Shown in pieces: positions 27,427 to 37,187 of a stretch of 64,000 nucleotides of DNA. The notes beneath the pieces were generated by a model. The model was not told the DNA's origin and ran no database searches. It saw only the letters and a program-made list of their open reading frames with translations. Where the stretch lies: positions 930,001 through 994,000 of the forward strand of contig JADKJC010000001.1 in NCBI GenBank assembly GCA_016722465.1. Direction: 5' to 3'. Source of the stretch: Chitinophagaceae bacterium. GTDB taxonomy: Bacteria; Bacteroidota; Bacteroidia; Chitinophagales; Chitinophagaceae. The number at the start of each line of letters is the position of its first letter. Position 1 is the stretch's first letter. The position numbers were made by a program, and so were the translations under genes.

Positions 27427-29657
27427 CTAAGTATCATACCTGTCTACCCTTTCAATCCCCTGCATCGAAAGCAATCTGTCGCAAAGGCCATCCAGTTCAT
27501 CTTTATCGTGTACAAATATTTTAATGTTGCCTTCAAAAATGCCATCTTTTGCTTCTATCGACATGGCCGAAATATTGAATTTCATTTCTCCGCTGATGAG
27601 GTTCGTGATCTTGTGTATCACACCTACATCATCCAGCCCAACAATTTTCAACCCGGTGAGGAAGGATATTTCTTTATTCTTTGCCCACTTGGTTTTAACA
27701 ATACGGTGGCCGTAATTCGCCATCATCTTGGCGGCGTTGGGGCAATTGGTACGGTGTATCTTCAATCCTTCGCCTGTTGTTACAAATCCAAATACATCAT
27801 CACCCGGAATGGGTTTACAGCAGTTGGCCAGTGTGTACATGATCTTATCGCTGCTTTCACCAAAAATAATGAGTTCCGAATCTTTCTTATCAAATGTTCT
27901 TACATGCTCATGTTCATGTTTATGCTCGTGTTCATGCTTTTCAGGTTTTGGCAAAAACAACCGGTCGCCGGAAGCAGTAAAATCTTTTAATTCTTTAAGG
28001 TCAATTTTTTTTATGGCAATATCATACAACAGGTCGAGCGAAGAATTTACTTTGTAAAAAGATGCCAGCTCTTCCAGGTTATGCTGGGTGATCATTCCGC
28101 CGATGGCATCCAGTTTTTCTGCAAGATGTATTTACCATCATCCGCTACTTTTCTTTTCTCTTCCTTTAGCGTGTCTTTAATTTTTTGTTTGGCCTTGCTG
28201 GTAATTACCAGGTTCAGCCACTCCTGGTTGGGCCTTTGCTTGGCACTGGTGATGATCTCTATCTGGTCGCCGCTGCGTAGTTTATGGCCAATGGGCACCA
28301 GTTTGTGATTCACTTTGGCGCCGATGCAGCGGCTGCCCACGGCAGTGTGTACACTAAAAGCAAAGTCCAGCGCACTGGCGCCAACCGGCAGCATCCTGAT
28401 ATCGCCTTTCGGTGTGTACACATAAATTTCTTCCGCAAGAAAAGAGGTTTTGAAATCCTGCAAAAAATCGAGAGAGTTACTGTCGTTGCTGTTCAGCACT
28501 TCCCTTATCTGCTGGAACCATTTGTCAAAACGGCTTTCATCTGTAGTACCTTCTTTGTATTTCCAGTGGGCGGCGAGGCCTTTCTCTGCAATCTCGTTCA
28601 TGCGCTTGGTACGTATCTGCACTTCCACCCATTTGCCACCAGGGCCCATCACGGTAGTGTGCAGCGCTTCATAACCATTGCTCTTGGGGTTACTCAGCCA
28701 GTCACGCAATCTTTCCGGCGAAGGATTGTATTCATCCGTAATCATGCTGTACACTTTCCAGCAATCTTCCTTTTCTTTTTCATGCGGCGAATCAACAATA
28801 ATGCGGATGGCAAACAGGTCATACACTTCTTCAAAACTCACCCCCTTCTTTTTCATTTTGTTCCAGATGGAGTGAATACTCTTGGGCCGGCCAACAATTT
28901 CAAATTTAAAATCAGCTTTTTCCAGTTTGTCTTTAAGCGGCCTGATGAAATCATTAATATACCTTGTTCTTTCCCTTTTGGTATCGGTAAGTTTCTGGGC
29001 TATGTAGCGGTAGGTGTCCGGCTCAATATATTTCATGGAAAGATCTTCCAGTTCCGTCTTGATGGCATACAAACCCATCCTGTGTGCAAGCGGTGCATAT
29101 ACATACACCGTTTCGCTGGATATCTTCAATTGCTTTTCCCTTTTCATGCTGTCCAGCGTTCGCATGTTATGAAGACGGTCGGCCAGCTTGATTAAAATCA
29201 CCCTTGGGTCATCGGTAAGCGTTAGTAATATCTTTTTAAAATTTTCTGCCTGCTGGCTGGTGTTGGCATCCATCACCGTGCTGATCTTGGTAAGGCCATC
29301 CACAATCTTGGATATCTCGGGGCCAAATTCCCTTGTCACATCTTCCAGTGTAATATCGGTGTCTTCCACGGTGTCATGCAGCAGCGCACAAATGGTGCTT
29401 CTAACACCCAGGCCAATTTCTTCTACGCATATTTTTGCAACTGCCAGAGGATGGAGGATATAGGGTTCGCCACTTTTACGGCGCATGGTTTTGTGGGCTT
29501 CTACTGACATTTCAAATGCCATCCTTACGAGTTCCTTATCACCGGGTTTCAGTTTGGGCTTTAATTCTTTAAGCAGGCCCCGGTAATGACGGAGAATTTC
29601 TTTTCGCTCTTCCTCTTCGTTGAGGTTGTATTTCACTATCGGTTCTTTTATATCCAT
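27427..29657 (-). CDS. spoT: Bifunctional (p)ppGpp synthase/hydrolase, split by a frameshift
   Basis: The first frame (29657 to 28092) holds the HD hydrolase domain (ALLHDTVEDTDITLEDV, about 88-104), the synthetase domain (GRPKSIHSIW; VEVQIRTKRMNEIAEKGLAAHW) and the TGS domain (EEIYVYTPKGDIRMLPVGAS). It stops at WMPSAE. The second frame (28095 to 27427) gives the helical, zinc-finger (CCKPIPGDDVFGFVTTGEGLKIHR) and ACT domains. Adding one A to the run of five (plus-strand T run 28114-28118) joins them as KYILQKKLDAIGGMITQHNLEE, giving about 743 residues, the normal Rel/SpoT length. The enzyme sets the stringent response. A His-Glu-rich insert lies before the zinc finger. Confidence 0.9.
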
Positions 29658-29785
29658 TAAAGCGAATTTAGCTTAAAAAGCTAAGACTGGAGCAGGCGCA
29701 GCTTACATCATTCAGCGAAAATTTTCATTATTTATAAAATATATGCCTCAAATAATTAACTTTAATCTCCTTAAACCTTTTGCAT

Positions 29786-31657
29786 ATGAGGCGCAACTGC
29801 CTGGGTTCTTTACTTATCATTTTTTTTGTCATTAAACTACAGGCTCAAACACATGTTATCAGTTCATTTTCACCTACCAGCGGGCCTGTTGGCACCACTG
29901 TAATTATTAATGGCTCCGGTTTTAATCCTGTTGCTGATAGCAACAAAGTTTTATTCGGTCATTTAAAAGCCGCTATTACTAATGCAAGTGCTACTTCGCT
30001 AACTGTAACTGTGCCTGCAAAGGCAACGTATAATTATATTACTGTTGTAACATCGGGCCCTAACACAAGAAAGTATTCTGCCGTGAGCAACTTGCCTTTT
30101 GATGTTACTTTTGAAGATGACAGTGTTATTGTACCCAATTCATTTAACATAGAGACTATAATTTACGATACACCTCTTGGTTCTGCTAATTCATCTCCAA
30201 CTTTTATAGGCGATTTTGATAGTGATGAAAAACTGGATTTCGCCGCCGGCAAAGCAAAATTCCGCAATATTTCACCAGATACTCCTGCCTTTAACCAACC
30301 TGTTTATATGCCGGGCTATTTATCTACTCCCCCGTACCCAACTTATATAGAAGGGAGTTTTAAGGGCTGTGGAGATATAAATGGAGATGGTTTACCAGAC
30401 CTTTTTGTGAATGCCAGGAACATTGGTAGTGATTTTGGCTTGGGTTATTTAAGTACAGCAGGAGATTTTGATTCTGTTGCAACCAGCTGGAGTATAGGTT
30501 TTGTGGTGAATAAAAGTGTGTTTTTCACAGATCTGAGTAATGACGGGTTCCCGGATGCTATTTATGATGGCATAAGTGTTTCCAATACCAATGGCTATGG
30601 TTTACATGGAGTGGTTGGGTCCACCGATTGTTTATACAGCAACAGCCGTGACTGCTACAGTTATTTTTATGCTGATTTAGATGGAGATGGGTATAAAGAT
30701 GTGGTAGGGGGATTTGACTATGATACATATGGAACTGCACCCGGCATTGAATTTTATAGAAATGGCTTTCCAGGCTCTGGCAGTTTTATTACCCGGAACA
30801 ATATCAGCGATATAACTTTCCCCACGCCGCCAACGGCTGAAAAACCCGTCTCAATAAAAGGTGGTGATTTTAATGGAGATGGTAAAGTTGATCTTGTAAT
30901 TGGTATTAATGGGCAGGGCATGAGTTTATTGATCAATTCAGGCACGCCGGGTACTATGTCATTTTTACCTCAAATACAATTCCCGGGTATAACAGCTAAT
31001 ATTACTGCTGTTAATGATATTAACGGGGATAGTAAGCCGGATATCATAGGTACCGGTTACATTTATAAAAACACCAGTACAGGAAATGACATTTCATTTG
31101 CGCCAGGCGTACCTTGCCCCAATGGTATCATCGGCGATTTTGATGGCGATGGCAAACAGGATTTTTTGGTTTTAAATGAAAATAGGAGATCTGTTTTCCG
31201 CCATAATCCTGTTAGCAACCGCAAACTCTGCCCGGGTTCAAATGTGTCTTTCAGCACACCCGTACATGGTTCCATTTTTCAATGGCAGCTTAATACAGGA
31301 AGTGGATTTGCAAACATAACAGACAATGCAGTTTATTCCGGTACAAACAGCCCTGTATTGCAGGTAAGCAATATTCCATCTTCATCTTATGGATACGAAT
31401 ACCGTTGCCTTGTTGATAATAATCCATGTGGCCAGTTTAAAGTAACATTTGAAAATAAATGGTTCGGCACAACAGGCAATGCCTGGGAAACGCCTGCTAA
31501 CTGGAGTTGCGGAACAATACCCGACGCCAGTACAGATGTGATTATAGACAGTGGAACTGTAATAGTTAATACAAGCACTACCATACGGAGCCTTACTGTA
31601 AGCCCATCTGCAAATTTTACTGTGGCCCCTGGTGTTTTATTAACTATCACACATTAA
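29786..31657 (+). CDS. Secreted IPT/TIG and FG-GAP repeat protein
   Basis: The ATG at 29786 gives 623 residues with a signal peptide (cleavage near KLQAQ). An IPT/TIG domain follows (about 28-105; ISSFSPTSGPVGTTVIINGSGF). Then come FG-GAP/VCBS repeats with calcium-loop-like DxDxDxxxD motifs: GDFDSDEKLDF, GDINGDGLPDLF, ADLDGDGYKDV, GDFNGDGKVDLV, NDINGDSKPDI and GDFDGDGKQDF. An Ig-like segment and a C-terminal domain ending in LTVSPSANFTVAPGVLLTI close the protein. It is likely an extracellular adhesive protein. No clear T9SS sorting domain is visible at the C-terminus. Confidence 0.85.
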   Translation: MRRNCLGSLLIIFFVIKLQAQTHVISSFSPTSGPVGTTVIINGSGFNPVADSNKVLFGHLKAAITNASATSLTVTVPAKATYNYITVVTSGPNTRKYSAVSNLPFDVTFEDDSVIVPNSFNIETIIYDTPLGSANSSPTFIGDFDSDEKLDFAAGKAKFRNISPDTPAFNQPVYMPGYLSTPPYPTYIEGSFKGCGDINGDGLPDLFVNARNIGSDFGLGYLSTAGDFDSVATSWSIGFVVNKSVFFTDLSNDGFPDAIYDGISVSNTNGYGLHGVVGSTDCLYSNSRDCYSYFYADLDGDGYKDVVGGFDYDTYGTAPGIEFYRNGFPGSGSFITRNNISDITFPTPPTAEKPVSIKGGDFNGDGKVDLVIGINGQGMSLLINSGTPGTMSFLPQIQFPGITANITAVNDINGDSKPDIIGTGYIYKNTSTGNDISFAPGVPCPNGIIGDFDGDGKQDFLVLNENRRSVFRHNPVSNRKLCPGSNVSFSTPVHGSIFQWQLNTGSGFANITDNAVYSGTNSPVLQVSNIPSSSYGYEYRCLVDNNPCGQFKVTFENKWFGTTGNAWETPANWSCGTIPDASTDVIIDSGTVIVNTSTTIRSLTVSPSANFTVAPGVLLTITH

Positions 31658-31742
31658 GGCTATTCACTAACATCAAGGTTTCCAATGAACTAATTTTCGG
31701 ATAGTTTTTTATTCCGATACCTGAAAAATGACTGCAATCCCT

Positions 31743-31750
31743 TACTTTTG
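31743..31750 (+). promoter_or_regulatory. -7 element for tRNA-Leu
   Basis: TACTTTTG fits TAnnTTTG and ends 10 bases before the tRNA. No TTTG is found at the usual -33 distance. Confidence 0.45.
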
Positions 31751-31760
31751 CACCCCTTTA

Positions 31761-31842
31761 CCGGATGTGGCGAAATTGGCAGACGCACCAGACTTAGGAT
31801 CTAGCGGAGCAATCCATGTAGGTTCGACCCCTATCATCCGGA
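31761..31842 (+). tRNA. tRNA-Leu, anticodon TAG
   Basis: The acceptor stem CCGGATG (31761-31767) pairs with CATCCGG (31835-31841), with discriminator A at 31842 and no encoded CCA. The D stem is GCG/CGC. The anticodon loop CTTAGGA (31793-31799) gives anticodon TAG. A class II variable arm (GGA/TCC around GCAA) and T arm GTAGG-TTCGACC-CCTAT are present. One C-A mismatch occurs in the anticodon stem (CCAGA with TCTAG). Confidence 0.93.
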
Positions 31843-31937
31843 CAAAAACGAACAGGGAACAAGGAATGATGAATAAGGAACTTCAAAATTCAATATTCCT
31901 TGTTCCTTTTTCTATTATAAAAGATAAATATTAAAAA

Positions 31938-33305
31938 ATGGCTACAATAGCAAGAGAGAACATCGGCGTTCTCAACGACAAGATCACCATCAGGATCGCT
32001 AAAGAAGATTACTTACCGGCTTTTGAAAAGAAAGTAAAGGAATACAGCAAAACAGCCAATATCCCTGGTTTCAGGAAAGGCATGGTACCAACCGGCCTGG
32101 TGAAAAAAATGTATGGCCCGTCTATTTATGCCGATGAAGTGATCAGGACTGTGGAAAAAGAATTGTATGCCTACCTTCAACAGGAAAACCCCGATATTTT
32201 TGCCCAGCCAATGGCCATGGAAAACCAGGCCCCCAAGCTTGATTTTGCCAACCCCACCGAATACGCATTTGACTTTGAAATAGGCCTGAAACCTGCATTT
32301 GAACTGGCACCGCTTAAAAAAGCAACACTCACCCTGTACAAAGTGAAAGTAACCGATGAAATGCTGCAGGAAGAAATAACCCGTATGCAGATCAAAGGCG
32401 GCAAAATGACCGAACCTGAAGAAGTGAATAACGAAGAAAATGTGCTGAATGTACTGTTCACTGAATCAGACAAAGATGGCAATGCCATTGAAGGCGGTAT
32501 TGTAAAAGAGAACTCAGTTATTTTAAAATACTTTTCTGCTGCCCTGCAAAAACAATTGATGGGTAAAAAGAAAGACGACAGTGTGGTTTTTCAATTGTCA
32601 AAAAGTTTTGAAAAAGACAAAATAGAAATGATGCTGCATGACCTTGGGCTGGATAAAGATGACAAGGAAGCAGCCAAAAAATACTTTAACCTGACCATTG
32701 TAAAAATTGGGCTGGTTGATAAAAGAGAACTGAACCCTGAGTTTTTTGCAGAGGTTTTTCCTGGAGCTGATGTAGCCACTGAAGAAACATTCAGGGCCAA
32801 ATTAAGAGAAGAACTTGAGCAGTACTGGGCAAGCCAGAGCCGCAACCAGCTGCACGACCAGTTGTATCATTACCTGATGGATGAAACCCCGATGGAATTC
32901 CCTGCTACTTTCTTAAAGCGCTGGTTGCAAACCGGTGGTGAAAAACCTAAAACAGCTGAAGAAGCAGAAGCTGAATTCCCGTTCTTCAGCAACCAGTTGA
33001 AATGGACACTGATCAGCGATAAAATTGTAAAAGACAATAGCCTCAATGTAACCCAGGATGACCTGAAAGCTTCGATGAGAGAGGAAGTAAGCCGTTATTT
33101 TGGCAACATGAGCATGGGTGAAGATACCAGTTGGCTGGATAGTTATATCGACAGGATGATGAAAGACGAAAAGCATGTAGATACCACTTACCGCAGGCTG
33201 ATCACTGATAAATTATTCGGCTGGGCCGAAGCACAGGTTGCTCCAAAAGAAAAGGAAGTAACAGGCGAAGAACTGACCGGGATGATGCACAATCACAATC
33301 ATTAA
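31938..33305 (+). CDS. tig: Trigger factor, ribosome-associated chaperone
   Basis: The 455-residue protein binds nascent chains at the ribosome exit tunnel. The N-terminal ribosome-binding domain has NIPGFRKGMVPTGLVKKMYG (about 38-58), the GFRxGxxP tail being the ribosome-contact signature. A weakly conserved FKBP-like middle domain (about 150-245) and a long helical C-terminal domain follow. It is the first gene of the tig-clpP-clpX neighbourhood common in bacteria. A terminator follows, so clpP probably has its own promoter. Confidence 0.94.
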   Translation: MATIARENIGVLNDKITIRIAKEDYLPAFEKKVKEYSKTANIPGFRKGMVPTGLVKKMYGPSIYADEVIRTVEKELYAYLQQENPDIFAQPMAMENQAPKLDFANPTEYAFDFEIGLKPAFELAPLKKATLTLYKVKVTDEMLQEEITRMQIKGGKMTEPEEVNNEENVLNVLFTESDKDGNAIEGGIVKENSVILKYFSAALQKQLMGKKKDDSVVFQLSKSFEKDKIEMMLHDLGLDKDDKEAAKKYFNLTIVKIGLVDKRELNPEFFAEVFPGADVATEETFRAKLREELEQYWASQSRNQLHDQLYHYLMDETPMEFPATFLKRWLQTGGEKPKTAEEAEAEFPFFSNQLKWTLISDKIVKDNSLNVTQDDLKASMREEVSRYFGNMSMGEDTSWLDSYIDRMMKDEKHVDTTYRRLITDKLFGWAEAQVAPKEKEVTGEELTGMMHNHNH

Positions 33306-33355
33306 AAGCCCCTCCTAACCTCTCCGCTGGTAAGCGGAAGGAACAAGGCAAGGAT

Positions 33356-33394
33356 ATAAAAAAGCCAGCGTATTTATTTACACTGGCTTTTTGT
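33356..33394 (+). terminator. Terminator of tig
   Basis: AAAAAGCCAG pairs with CTGGCTTTTT around a 14-base loop, followed by TTGTTTT. Confidence 0.6.
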
Positions 33395-33401
33395 TTTCTG
33401 T

Positions 33402-33520
33402 CTGAACGGGGATTTACAGGATTAAAAAGATTTGAAGATTGCGAAGATGTATTATTCGTTTACTGCAAATAGTTTAGCAAATCCATTTAATCCAATCAAT
33501 CCTTTTAAATCACCGTTCAG
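33402..33520. repeat. Inverted-repeat extragenic element between tig and clpP
   Basis: The left end CTGAACGGGGATTTACAGG (33402-33420, continuing ATTAAAAAGATT) and right end (33494-33520, reading AATCCTTTTAAATCACCGTTCAG in its last part) are imperfect inverted copies sharing CTGAACGGnGATTTA. The 119-bp unit has no credible gene. It fills most of the 377-bp tig-clpP gap; the remainder holds a candidate -7 box, TATATTTG, at 33652-33659. Confidence 0.5.
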
Positions 33521-33682
33521 GCAATCTAAAGAGACAAAACATCCAAAAGAACCAAACAAGAAACGACTAACGAGAAACATCCCAACTACAACCCTTTCCG
33601 CCTTTTTGTCGCATTTTTTTTCCAGCACATTATTTGGGTAATGCAATCAACTATATTTGTTACTCTAAAACAATTATCTCAG

Positions 33683-34416
33683 ATGAACTTTGGAAAAGAA
33701 TTTGAAAAATATGCTGTCCATCACCGTGGCATCAGCAGTAATATGCTTGATGACTATCAAAAGAAAAACGCTGAAGTTTAGCCAGTTACATCAGGGAGAG
33801 GGCTACAATGTAACCAACCTCACTCCCAACATCATTGAAGAAAGGCCCATGAACATCGCCGTAATGGATGTGTACAGCCGCTTAATGATGGACCGGATCA
33901 TCTTCATGGGTTACCCTGTTACGGATGAAGTCGCAAACATTATCACTGCTCAATTTTTATTTTTAGAAAGCACCGACCGCACCAGGGATATACAGATGTA
34001 TATCAACAGTCCGGGTGGCAGTGTGTATGCAGGCCTTGGCATGTACGATACCATGCAGTTTGTAACCCCCGATATCTCCACCATTTGCACAGGTATGGCG
34101 GCCAGCATGGCAGCAGTACTGATGTGTGCAGGAGCCCATGGAAAAAGAACAGCCTTAAAACACAGCCGCATCATGCTGCACCAGCCAAGTGCAGGAGCCG
34201 GCGGGGCAGGCAAGTGATATCGAAATCACCGTAAATGAAGTGAGAAAGATAAAGAAAGAACTGTACGAAGTAATTGCCAACCACACCGGTCAAACCGTGG
34301 AGAAAGTAGCTACCGACTGCAGCAGGGATTACTGGATGACATCATCAGAAGCAAAAGAATATGGCATTGTGGATGAAGTGCTCACCATCAACCCAAGAAA
34401 AGGGAAGAAGGATTAA
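33683..34416 (+). CDS. clpP: ATP-dependent Clp protease proteolytic subunit, copy 1, with two frameshifts
   Basis: The true start is the ATG at 33683 (MNFGKEFEKYAVHHRGISSN), a normal Bacteroidota ClpP N-terminus. That frame ends at 33781. The next frame carries LTPNIIEERPMNIAVMDVYSRLMMDRIIF and the catalytic Ser (CTGMAASMAAV) and His (IMLHQPSAGAGG). It ends at 34217. The last frame carries QASDIEITVNEVRKIKKELYE and the catalytic Asp in SRDYWM. One extra base in an A or T run (33764-33768 or 33777-33779) and one extra G in 34203-34206 explain both breaks. The repaired product has about 243 residues. It degrades unfolded proteins with ClpX or ClpC. Confidence 0.85.
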
Positions 34417-34601
34417 CCCCATCCCCTAAAGGGGTGAAAGAAATCCTTTGTAACAAGCAGTTGTACTGCTATTAAACATCGTTGCGTCGCACCCTTGTAC
34501 TTTGATTTCTTTATTCAGCAATAAGCACTAAAAAGTATAATACTACAAACGAGAAACGAATAACAAGCAAGAAGAAACCAGAAACTTTATAAAAAAGAAC
34601 C
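34417..34601. other. Inter-clpP region with dispersed repeat copy
   Basis: This gap contains CCCCTAAAGGGG (about 34427-34438) and a copy of GCGTCGCACCCTTGTAC at 34484-34500. No gene is seen. Confidence 0.5.
34484..34500 (+). repeat. Dispersed repeat GCGTCGCACNCTTGTAC, copy
   Basis: The sequence GCGTCGCACCCTTGTAC recurs with one base changed at 44669-44685 (plus) and 10349-10365 (minus). The wider context CATCGTTG...CTTGTACTTT...TCTTTATTCA is partly shared with the segment near 54.55-54.6 kb. Confidence 0.6.
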
Positions 34602-35231
34602 ATGAACTTATACAATAACCAATTCCGTTTTCGCAACGACGACGAAGAAGAATCTCCCAAAGACCTTCCAGAAAATCCCATGGAGAAAATGATGAGTGGC
34701 TGGCAGTTCGACAAAAAATTTATTGAGCAGCGCAAGATATTTTTATGGGGTGTGGTGGATGATAAAAGCTGCAAAGACCTTACGGCCCGTTTACTGTACC
34801 TTGAAGCCATTGACCCCGGCAAAGAAATTACTTTTTACATCAGCAGCCCCGGCGGCATGGTTACCAGCGGCATGGTGGTGTATGATACCATGCGGATGAT
34901 CAGCAGCCCGGTAAGCACCATTTGTATGGGCATGGCAGCCAGCATGGGCAGCATCTTATTAAGTGGTGGTGAAAAAGGCCGCCGCTTTATGTTTCCCCAT
35001 GGCGAAGTAATGATACACCAGCCAAGTGGTGGCGGACAAGGCGTAAGTGCCGACCTGGAGATTATGGCAGAGCAGATCAAGAAGACAAAAGAAATGGGCG
35101 CCCGGATATTAGCCGAAAACTGTGGCCAGCCTTTTGAAAAAGTGATGAAAGACTTTGACCGTGATTACTGGATGGATGCCAAAGAATCCATTGCTTATGG
35201 CATTGTGGATGGCGTGCTGGATAAATTATAA
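34602..35231 (+). CDS. clpP: ATP-dependent Clp protease proteolytic subunit, copy 2
   Basis: This 209-residue ClpP paralogue retains the whole catalytic triad: Ser114 in GMAASMGS, His139 in [11 protein letters not shown] and Asp in DFDRDYWMD (about 188). The N-terminus ([19 protein letters not shown]) is acidic and quite different from copy 1; it lacks the LTPNIIEE strand that lines the axial pore. Tandem clpP genes suggest a mixed two-ring protease or an alternative one. A terminator follows. Confidence 0.92.
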   Translation: MNLYNNQFRFRNDDEEESPKDLPENPMEKMMSGWQFDKKFIEQRKIFLWGVVDDKSCKDLTARLLYLEAIDPGKEITFYISSPGGMVTSGMVVYDTMRMISSPVSTICMGMAASMGSILLSGGEKGRRFMFPHGEVMIHQPSGGGQGVSADLEIMAEQIKKTKEMGARILAENCGQPFEKVMKDFDRDYWMDAKESIAYGIVDGVLDKL

Positions 35232-35249
35232 TCAATCATCTTTCCTATA

Positions 35250-35282
35250 AAAAATAGCCGGTAGATTACCGGCTATTTTTTT
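35250..35282 (+). terminator. Terminator of clpP2
   Basis: AAAAATAGCCGGTA pairs with TACCGGCTATTTTT around GAT; the right arm extends into seven T. Confidence 0.85.
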
Positions 35283-35352
35283 AATAATTATTTTCTCTTC
35301 AGCCAACAGCGGAATAATGTTTTGTATCTTCTACTATATAAAACATTCTGCA

Positions 35353-37125
35353 ATGAGAAAATTCCAATCGTTTATAACCATCCTTCTTATAATCACTTGC
35401 TTTTTACAAGCCTGCAAAAAAAACAAGGTGGAGGAGCAATTTACGCCGATTGTAAATCCTGTGATACCAGACTTTACAACCCAGGTAAATACTTCCGTTA
35501 ACGGGTTTATTACTGATGAGAACGGCAATGCAGTGGAGGGTGCCAGCGTAAAAGGCGGAACTACTACTATTAGTTCAGACAAGTTTGGCTATTTTAAGAT
35601 CAGCAATGAAGTTTTTGCAAAAAGTGCCGGTTTTGTGCAAGTAAGCAAACCCGGGTACTTCACCGGCTTCAGAACTTTCTTACCCGTTGAGGGCAAAGAA
35701 ACATTCATAAGGTTACAACTCATTCCAAAAAAGAATGCAGGGATTATTGAAGCTGCTGTTGGCGGCACAGTTTTAACCACTGACGGAGCTAAGGTAACAT
35801 TGCCTGCCAATGGAGTTGTTGTTGCATCAAACAACACAGCCTATACGGGTGCAGTAAATATTTCAGCACACTGGCTCAACCCGGCAGAAGAACAAAAAAC
35901 ACAGCTCACCATGCCTGGTAATTTAACAGGCGTTGATTCTGCCGGGCATTTAAATGTACTGGTTACCTATGGAATGCTGGCAGTGGAACTTACCAGCGAT
36001 GCAGGCGAACTGCTACAAATAGCTTCCGGCAAAAAAGCATCGCTGAGCTTTCCCATTCCTTCATCCATTTCGGGAACAGCCCCTGCATCCATCCCGCTAT
36101 GGTATTTTGATGAAAGTAAAGGTGTGTGGAAACAGGAAGGCAGGGCGGTGAAAAATGGCAGTAACTATGAAGGAGAGGTTAATCATTTTAGTTTTTGGAA
36201 TTGTGATGTGGGCTTCCCATTGGTAAATTTTACTGTACAGATAGTGCATAATGGACTACTGCCGTTGTCGAATGTGCCTGTTGTAATTACAGATGTAAAC
36301 ATGCCTTCACGTTTAGCCATAGCATATACTGATACAAGCGGATATGTGAATGGTTTGGTTCCTGCGAACAGTAATTTACAAATAAAAATTGTTGCACAAG
36401 GCTGTAACCAAAATTTTATCGTAGCCAATATCAATACAGCTTCTTCTGATGTGGATTTAGGAACTGTGCAGGTAAATACCAATCAAAATGCTGCAATTAT
36501 ACAGGGAAGGGTTATAAAATGTAATGGCAATCCTGTTACAAATGGCTTTGTAATTGTAAGAGGGCAGTTCAACAATTCTGTTATTGAAATAAACAATGGA
36601 AATTTCTCTGCATCTACTATTATATGCCCGGGTACCAATGTATCTGTTGCCGCTATTGACAGGGAAACATCACAACAAAGCAACATGACTGATATTTTAT
36701 TGGTTACCGGCATTAATAATACCGGTGAAATGCAGGCATGCAATTCCTCTACCACAGAATTAATTACTGTAAACCTGAGTATTAACGGCAATAAAACTTA
36801 CACATTGCCACAACATTTATTTGGGGGCAACTTTTATTTTGCTACTGACAGTACTTCCATTAGTGCCATTGACTTACCAATAAACCAGCAGGCAATACAA
36901 TTCAGTTTTACCGGCAATGCTGCACCAGGTGTTTACCCATTAGCTGGAAACAGGTTTTTTTCAGGTGGGCCAATGTTTATCTTCTCAAACCCCACTTTTG
37001 TTACGATTACATCTTACGGCCTTGTTGGGCAGTTTATCACCGGAAGTTTTGCAGGTCAGGGGCATTTTGATGGTGGGCCAGAACAAAGCTGCCAGGTAAA
37101 TTTCAACATACAGCGTGACCAATAA
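35353..37125 (+). CDS. Lipoprotein with carboxypeptidase-regulatory-like domain
   Basis: The ATG at 35353 gives 590 residues. The lipoprotein signal ends LQAC (Cys21). Residues about 50-105 form a CarboxypepD_reg-like domain (VNGFITDENGNAVEGASVKGG ... GYFKISN). Later segments (WYFDESKGVWKQEGRAVKNGSNYEGEVNHFSFWNCDVGF) resemble those of Bacteroidota surface lipoproteins with beta-sandwich modules. The C-terminal 200 residues are beta-rich without known motifs. It is followed by the ECF sigma factor 62 bp away. Role unknown, surface exposed by inference. Confidence 0.8.
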   Translation: MRKFQSFITILLIITCFLQACKKNKVEEQFTPIVNPVIPDFTTQVNTSVNGFITDENGNAVEGASVKGGTTTISSDKFGYFKISNEVFAKSAGFVQVSKPGYFTGFRTFLPVEGKETFIRLQLIPKKNAGIIEAAVGGTVLTTDGAKVTLPANGVVVASNNTAYTGAVNISAHWLNPAEEQKTQLTMPGNLTGVDSAGHLNVLVTYGMLAVELTSDAGELLQIASGKKASLSFPIPSSISGTAPASIPLWYFDESKGVWKQEGRAVKNGSNYEGEVNHFSFWNCDVGFPLVNFTVQIVHNGLLPLSNVPVVITDVNMPSRLAIAYTDTSGYVNGLVPANSNLQIKIVAQGCNQNFIVANINTASSDVDLGTVQVNTNQNAAIIQGRVIKCNGNPVTNGFVIVRGQFNNSVIEINNGNFSASTIICPGTNVSVAAIDRETSQQSNMTDILLVTGINNTGEMQACNSSTTELITVNLSINGNKTYTLPQHLFGGNFYFATDSTSISAIDLPINQQAIQFSFTGNAAPGVYPLAGNRFFSGGPMFIFSNPTFVTITSYGLVGQFITGSFAGQGHFDGGPEQSCQVNFNIQRDQ

Positions 37126-37187
37126 AAAGTATTTGTAGCTATGAAATAGAAAAAACAAAACAATGAACCATTAAAACAACCTACATA

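Noticed and set aside
28284..29195. A 303-residue plus-strand reading opposite spoT
   Set aside because: It is antisense to strongly conserved synthetase and hydrolase motifs and has no recognisable motif of its own.
33432..33641. A 69-residue plus-strand reading between tig and clpP
   Set aside because: It lies across an inverted-repeat element, has no conserved pattern or good start region, and the opposite strand is open for similar length; it is a by-product of AT-rich repeats.
33690..34217. TTG start at 33690 for clpP1
   Set aside because: The first 20 or so residues are an out-of-frame reading of the true N-terminus, which starts at ATG 33683 in another frame.
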